Part shown: positions 57,491 through 64,000 of the stretch, piece after piece
How positions within the stretch are numbered: the stretch's first letter is position 1
Layout: each line of letters starts with the position of its first letter
Assembly: GCA_949128115.1 (NCBI GenBank)
Contig: OX421968.1
Location: 5,394,001 to 5,458,000 of the forward strand
Direction of reading: 5' to 3'
Origin: Anaspis maculata
Taxonomy: Eukaryota > Arthropoda > Insecta > Coleoptera > Scraptiidae
Length of the DNA: 64,000 nt
The notes under the pieces: model-generated
Database searches by the model: none
Seen by the model: only the letters and a program-made list of their open reading frames with translations
What the model was told of the DNA's origin: nothing
Position numbers and translations under genes: made by a program

Positions 57491-57978
57491 GTTCATTTTT
57501 CTGGAAAATTCGATATCACCAATGTTCTGATCTCTGTTCATCAGTCTTATGATCGAACTCGTCCGAAACAAAAAGGAGTACCCGTACTTTTTCACAATTC
57601 CGTTTCTACATTTCGTTAGTTCCCCACGAGGTAAACCAGTTCTGAGGAAGCGACAAGTCCCGCAACATAGAAATGGATGTCCGATTCCTGCTATTGAAAT
57701 AACGGCAGTTAAGTTTCTAATTGATTTAAATTAGGGTGTGTGGTCAAAGACAAAGAAGCCTCGCTCTCTGAAACAGCTTCCAAGACATTTTAGGGAAGGT
57801 CGAAAATGTTCTTTCATGTGGTGTCCCGCGTTAGGAAATGAGCGTTTTAGATTTTCTTAGATGTTAAGTGACATGCTACGGGATTTTTCCAACGCTTGGG
57901 GCGTCTGCAGGAGCGCAACTAATTATTGCTAAGTGCAAAAATCCCCACAACTTACATATATTTGGAAGTGACGGGACG
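57490..57978 (+). repeat. 489-bp direct repeat, right copy
   Basis: Identical to 52572-53060. Beyond it the sequence continues TTTTCAAGTTTCTC, which is the presumed original downstream flank. The first A is shared with the poly-A tail, so the true repeat length is 488 or 489. Confidence 0.9.
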
Positions 57979-59137
57979 TTTTCAAGTTTCTCTAGTTGAC
58001 GATAAGTTGTAATATTCAATTATTGGTGATGGCATTGAGAGGTAAAATGGGAAGCTTTGTAAGAAATTTTACGTCATAATAAACAGGATTTCCCCAGACA
58101 CTAGCCAATAAATGGCTCTTTCAGATGTAATCAATCTTAATGCGCTTTTATATTACTCCGGGCTTACATTGTAGCACTATCAAATAAGCGACAATTAAAC
58201 ATAAAACGGCACGTATTTTCTCAAGAGATTGTGTTTTTTTTTGTCTTTTTTGGCGCACTTCTCCAAACGGGAAGGCGCGTTTGTCCTCGCTTTGTCTGTC
58301 CGTCCGTCCGTCCGTCACAGCATCTAGTCCTGGACGAAAAGGTTTTTGCGAAATATTTTCACTCCAATGGGTAACTCATGAGTCATGACCTTGTATCCCG
58401 AGCCAAGAAAAATTTCGACGAAATAATGATTAAAAATTACAATAATAACAATTTAGTGTGGCGCGGCATAGCCGTTGAATGCTGTATTTCAGAACCCGGC
58501 CTGATCTCGAAAGTTATGACATGCGAACAAATACCCGTTCTTATCATTTTACAATATAACATTATGCGAAGTTATATTCAGAGGAGAATTTGAACTTCAT
58601 TTCAACAAAATTCCCACAACGGTACGAGGCACGGGTCAATAATTATGAATTTTTGAAAATGACTCCGAAGCTACGGCTCGGCCGCAAATGATTTATCCGC
58701 TGCTTGCTGGCGCATGATATCCTTTCCTCCTAACGAGACGAAATCCTAGTCAGAAAAGAATTCAACTCAAATGGGTAGTTCATGGCCTTAGTACCCGAAC
58801 CAAGAAAAATCTTGCCGAAATAATCATGAACTTACCTTTGTCTCGTATGATCATTGCTAAATTTCATGATTCCGCCATTATCTTGGCCGCCATATTGAAA
58901 TCTCTTATTAGTAGAACTATTTTCATGAAAATTTGAGCTTACCCTTGTCTAGTACGATCATTCTGATTTTCAAGCCGAATTTTATGATTCTGCCGCTATT
59001 TTGGCCGCCATATTGAAATTTCTGCCCAAATAACGGTAGAACCCTAATCAACATCTTGCGTTCACTAATCCTTCAAAAAGAAGAGTGCGCTACTGAGCCT
59101 CATGCCCATGAGGCATATTCGCTTGTTTCAACCTTGT
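57979..59137. repeat. Repeat-derived spacer with (GTCC)n and a local duplication
   Basis: 58245-58350 resembles the phrases CTCCAAACGGGAAGG, GTCCGTCC and CAGCATCTAGTCCT found again at about 60150-60280 and inverted at 61850-61990. A segment of about 70 bp containing GGCCGCCATATTGAAAT occurs twice (about 58836-58905 and 58942-59022). A 71-codon frame at 58378-58593 has no domain. No gene recognised. Confidence 0.5.
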
Positions 59138-62100
59138 AGTCCGGCGGAAAAAGACACGAATTGTGCACGTGGGAAAAAAACTTTTTGTATTTTTTTCCTT
59201 GATATACACCTGAAAGTAAGTCGATTAGAAGGCGGAGGCATTCTTGCAGGGTCACTAGTAACTGAGTACGGCCCTGTCAAAATTTCAAAGAATTTCTTGG
59301 AAATTTTCGAAAGTTTGTCCGATGGCTTCCGGTTATGCAACAATTCCTATATATTCGAGGATGAGAAATCCAACAAAAATGGCCCCGAAAAGATAGTGCC
59401 GTTATTTTCGAAGATACAGGGTGAAACATAAATTTCGATCTAACATTTTTTAGGTATTTCCGGATTTTTTCCCAAAATGGTAGGGGAGGGAAGAAGCACC
59501 ATTACTATTTTATCTCAATTTTTAGTCCTTTTAGAACAAATTCAGAGGGGTAGGCAATCGCGAACAGTAACTGGTGATTCGCAACAGCTCCGCAAAAACT
59601 TCTTGGAAAAACTTCTTGGAAATGTTAGGTCATGTTCATATTTTCGAATGATGGAGACGTTTCAAGTGTGCATTTAGATGTGTAATAAATGGAAATATGA
59701 TTTAATTGAAGTCGGTAAGGTACCTCAGGTAAGGTAGCGCGAATTTTCTCATTGATACAGGGTGAACCGTCTATGTCACTCGATATTTTAGAGTTATTTG
59801 ATGATTTCTTCTATGTAATGATGCCTGCAGGAAAAGATTTCACTAACATTCTTTTTTTCACCTTACACACCTTGGATCACACAATATAACCAATATGACA
59901 TACCTGAAGGCAACCTCAAAAGGTTCTGGGCATTACAGTACAGCCCAGCAAAGCGTTCCCGCAACCCCTAAATTATTTTCGCATTTCGCAACCGAATGAA
60001 ACGGTTTTAGTGTGCATTCACACGTTTTCGTAAATGAGAAATACCATTTGATTGATGCCAAAGATACAAGACCCTCAGTTTCTCCAATACAGGGTGAATG
60101 TGTGTCATGACTCGGTATAGCCGAGAGCTTTTTTAAAAATTTTTAGCGCACTACTCCAAACGGGAAGGAGCTTATATGTTCTCGCTTTGTCCGTTTGTCT
60201 GTCCCGTCCGTCCGTCTATCCGTGTGTCCGTCCGTCCGTCCGTCCGTCCGGCACAGCATCTAGTCCTAGACGGAAGGATGCGAAAAATTTCAATTTCAAT
60301 GGGTAGCCAATTGGTCTTGGGACCCAAACCACGATAAATCGTGTTTTATAGTGTTCCTTTTGCATGCGGGAAATCATACCTTTACTCACCCACTCTCACT
60401 TATACAGACTTCTTAAATTCTTATGGGGTTAATCCGCAGGAGATGAACTCTGTGCAGTCGCGAACTACCCTAGGAAAATTCAGGTCTTCGCAAATGTACT
60501 TCCTGCTTGCAAAACAAAGACGCCGAACCGTTTTCGATAAGTAGGTATTTCGAATAAAACTATAATGCTCGGTTTCACAAAGGTGAAAAATACATCTATT
60601 ATCGGACCTTAACCTACATCCATTTTGTGCGCACTTATAGGAGCTATACGACGGCGGTTGTGAAAGCCCCGAGTATAAACACATCGTATATACGGATAAA
60701 ATGTTTTTGTGAAACCACGGGGTTAAAAACCACTTTCCAGCGTGCATCAGAATTGTCTCGAAAAATGCATGTGCAATATATCTAAATATAAAAAATTATT
60801 GTAAAGGAAGGTTGTTTTTTCCAACTCAAGAGATAGAAGAAGTATTTATATTAAAAAGGCAATACCCACAATCCCACATATTTGTTTTACAACTGTTTTC
60901 AAGTACCTATATTCGCGGGCCCGAGCTTCCAAGGGTGGTCCGCGATTGCACCGAGCTTTCCCCTGCGGATTAATCCCATAAGAATCAAATACGTTCTTTT
61001 ATAAGTGGGAGTGGGCAAGCAAAGGTATGATTTATCGCATGCAATAGGAACACTCTAAAACAAGATGTTTCTTGGTCTGGGTCCCAAAGCCATGAGCTAC
61101 CCATTAATTGAGATGTTTCGCACTAGGTCATAAAGGCGCGCAAGCGCGCCTTCAACTGAGAGTCAGGTGGTCTTGAACATTGAATAAACTTGAATGTTGC
61201 GAGATTTAAATAATCTCGAGAATTGGATAATTTCGAAAACTGAGTAATCACAAAGAATAAATACCCACCCTTAAAATTATTCGAATTATAATTTCTCCTC
61301 AACATTACTTTTTAATCCGTTATTGTAGAACACACAATAAAAAAGAAATCAATTTTTGAGATCATTAACATTTCATAGCTTGAAATTTCTTCTTTCCAAA
61401 GTCTGATATAAGATTCGGACGCCACCATGAAACATGCTATAAAATGCGATTCCTTAATTGTTTGGCAGGCTTTGGCTGATTCAAAGAAAAAAATATAAGT
61501 AACTGAAATGTTCCAGAAATATTTTCAAAAATTTCAATTTAGATCAGTCAAACGTAGGGTCAAACGCTATTCCAGATATTCACAAAGTCACTATTGCAAT
61601 TTTGGTGTTCTAATTGACCGTTCTAACACTCAACAACAACGTAATCTAATGAGATGCACCTAGGTGCTCATTTTACTTGGAGCTTGGAGCATAATAATAG
61701 GCAACACAACATACAACAGTAACTTTCGCTGAGCTGAAGAGTGAGACGAATGATCGTACTCAATGCTAAAGAAAGAAAGGACCGACCGAACCTACTGCGC
61801 ATTTTCCTAGTCAAATCTTGGTGGACATCTCTTTTCTAGAGTAAGGATCCTTTCGTCTAGGACTAGATGCTGTGACGGACGGGCGGACGAACGGACGGAC
61901 GGACAGACTGATAGACGGACGGGAACGAATGGACAGACAAAAGAACAAAGTGAGAACATGAAGCTACTTCCCGTTTGGAGTAGTGCGCTGAAAATTTCAA
62001 AATATCTCTCGGCAACCGAGTCACGTTTACACATTCACCCTGTATTGGAGAAACTAAGGGTCTTATATCTTTGGCATCAATCGAATGGTATTTCTCGCTT

Positions 62101-62963
62101 ATGAAAACGTGCAAATGCACACTTAAACCGTCTCGTCCGGTTGCAAAATGCGAAAATAATTTAGGGGTTGCGGAAACGCTTTGCGGGGCTGTACTGTATT
62201 GCCCAGAAACTTTTGAGGTTGCCTTCAGGTATGTATATTGTGGTATTTAAGGCATGTAAGGTGAAAAGAAGAATGTGAGTGGAACCTTTTCCTGCAGGCA
62301 TCGTTACATAGAAGAAATCATCAAATAACTCTAAAATATCGAATGACTTAGGCGTTTCACCCTGTATCGATAAAAAAAATGGCGCTACCTCACCGACTTC
62401 AATTAAATCGTATTTCTTTTTATTAGATATATAAACGCAAACTTAAAACGTCTCTGTCATTCCAGAATATGAACATGACCTAACAGTTACAAGAAGTTTT
62501 TGCGGAGCTGTACCGAAACACCAATCACTTGTCGCGATTGCCTACCCCTCTGAATTTGTTCTAAAAGGACCAAAAATTAAGATAAAATGGAAATGGTCAT
62601 TCTTCCTTCTCCCACCACTTTGGAAAAAAATCCGGAAATACCTCAAAAATGTTGGGTCAAAATTTACGTTTCACCCTGTATCATCAAAAATAACGGCACA
62701 ATCTCTTCGGGGCCATTTTTGTTGGATTCCTCAGTCTCGAATACATAGAAATTGACACATAACCGAAAGCCATCGGACAAACTTTCAAAAATTTTCAAGA
62801 CATTCTTACAAATTTTGACAGGGCCGTACTCAGTTGCTAATGACCCTACAAGAATGCCTCCGCTTCCTAATCGACTTACTTTTAGGTGTAGATCAAAGAA
62901 AAAAATACAAAAAGTCTTTTTCCCTACGTGCACAATTCGTGTCTTTTTCCGCCGGACTATTGT
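59138..62963. mobile_element. 3.8 kb fold-back element
   Basis: AGTCCGGCGGAAAAAGACAC at the left is mirrored by GTGTCTTTTTCCGCCGGACT at the right. The arms pair continuously through AGTAAGTCGATTAG, CGGTTATG / CATAACCG, the GTCCGTCC repeat (60205-60250 against 61875-61925) and ATTCTTATGGG / CCCATAAGAAT, to a loop at about 60560-60850. The right arm carries an unmatched insertion at about 61121-61847. Divergence between arms is moderate, so it is older than the 25.6 kb palindrome. Frames in the two arms are mirror images without domains. Several internal CAGGGTGAA words recall the ends of the smaller fold-backs. Confidence 0.8.
61121..61847. other. Insertion in the right arm of the 3.8 kb fold-back
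   Basis: At the corresponding point of the left arm (about 60278) the sequence is uninterrupted. The insert starts near TAGGTCATAAAGGCGCGC and ends near AGAGTAAGGATCC. A short hairpin AGGCGCGC-AA-GCGCGCCT lies at its left edge. No coding region or clear target duplication, so its class is unknown. Confidence 0.5.
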
Positions 62964-64000
62964 GCTTGCTTCAGTAATAAAGTTGTAGGTTTATATCACT
63001 CTTATTTTCTACAGTTGAACGAATTCGTCCCTGCAACACTACCCTATTACAATAATAGTTCATTAGCTTTTAACTTATAACGTGTTGCAAACAAAAAATG
63101 AACGTTTTCGAAATAAATTGAAACTATTTTCTCGGCATAAGTAGCGTTCTTTCTTTTTCAGAACACACAATGTTGCCTGCCATGAAGCATTTCCGATTTC
63201 CGTCTGGTGTTATCGACCCAGTTGATATTGGCAAAACATTAGTTGACTTTTCTAATTGCTACTAAAATTTCCTCCTACGCGAAAGTGAAATTTTGTGATA
63301 GATACACGCGTTCATTAATGTGTTTACTTTCTTTCGTTTCCGATCATGTGAATTCAATTTCCAAATATGGCAATCATAATTGTTTATTGTCAATATTGTT
63401 TCGTTTCGACATTATGCAGAGGGATGGATGAATCTGAGTCACGTCGACGGATATGTACCCTTGGCGTTATTTTTAATTACACTTTCCCGGCAACTTTCCC
63501 CGGAATCACAGCAGGTTTCGGGACAAGGCATACAACATTATTATACGGTTTAAATGTGGTAAGGGAAAAACAATACCACACTGGGTTAACTCAAGAACTT
63601 TGCATTAATGAGAATTGTTTTAGGAGCGCGATTAAGTTATCTATGAATGTAATTATTAGCCTATTTCTGTTAATTGTTTTCCTGGATGTTCCTTCCCGCT
63701 TCATTTTAAATAGGTATTCGTTATAATTTTCTGAATTCCGCGGTGTTTCATTATTTCTACGGCATTTCCAAGGGACGTTCAACAAAAACAATATTCGTTG
63801 TTGGATTTCAAAATTTATCGTAAGGACGAGATTTTTTCTGGGACAAATTATAATTAAAGATTTGTGACTCGGCACATGAAAGTTTGTTTGTGAAATTTTT
63901 TCGAGTCAGATTCTGGCAGTGGATTTTCTAATCGTTGTTTAATCGTTAAAAATCGGTTGTGTCACCCCAAAACCTGCCCGACGAGTAGCAAAGGACGGAT
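62964..64000. other. No gene recognised
   Basis: A plus-strand frame of 119 codons at 63367-63726 ends in a hydrophobic stretch but has no domain I recognise. No RNA gene or mobile-element terminus seen before the window ends. Confidence 0.35.

Noticed and set aside
57490..57978. Reading the 489-bp repeats as LTRs of the element
   Set aside because: The element has a poly-A tail and a jockey-type coding layout. The repeats lie outside the poly-A and lack TG...CA ends, TATA box or a primer-binding site.

Overview
This is a eukaryotic, almost certainly arthropod (insect-like), gene-poor and repeat-rich window. Evidence: a jockey-clade non-LTR retrotransposon, Penelope-, Tc1-, hAT- and Crypton-like debris, a 5S-rRNA-derived SINE with an (ATT)n tail, long AT-rich spacers, and a histone H4 fragment whose 61 residues fit animal H4 exactly. 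No intact host protein gene was recognised. I cannot name the species.

Layout. 1-9.1 kb: nested fold-back (self-complementary) elements of about 1.0-1.2 kb, two of them inside a larger inverted repeat. 10.3-11.7 kb: a hAT-type non-autonomous element. 12.5-16.5 kb: the longest stretch without recognisable repeats. 16.5-26.6 kb: hammerhead-like motifs, a 2.1 kb palindrome with CCCGG arrays, a TTAA-type element, a SINE, a solo LTR inserted in a Penelope-like reverse transcriptase relic, a 969-bp hAT element with perfect 8-bp duplication, a tyrosine-recombinase relic and a 1.08 kb palindrome. 27-37.5 kb: mostly unannotated, with a Tc1 relic, a retroelement 3' end, a fold-back, paired hammerhead-like motifs and a tRNA-like SINE. 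38.4-49.8 kb: a tandem satellite of about 411-bp monomers mixed with a second monomer class, interrupted by a truncated retrotransposon and a palindromic MITE. 50.1-51.2 kb: another 1.06 kb fold-back. 51.8 kb: truncated histone H4. 52.6-58.0 kb: a full-length, apparently intact jockey-like element whose two ORFs are joined by TAATG, bounded by identical 489-bp direct repeats. 59.1-63.0 kb: a 3.8 kb fold-back element.

How it works together: only the jockey-like element (ORF1 nucleic-acid-binding protein plus ORF2 endonuclease/reverse transcriptase) looks capable of making a functional product set. The rest reads as an accumulation zone for non-autonomous elements, dominated by very long hairpins. 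These would yield double-stranded RNA if transcribed and are plausible small-RNA sources (inference). The most unusual points are the 489-bp flanking duplication of the retrotransposon, the repeated about 1-kb hairpin architecture, the hammerhead-like motifs, and the satellite monomers that each carry a conserved minus-strand micro-ORF plus splice-site-like signals.
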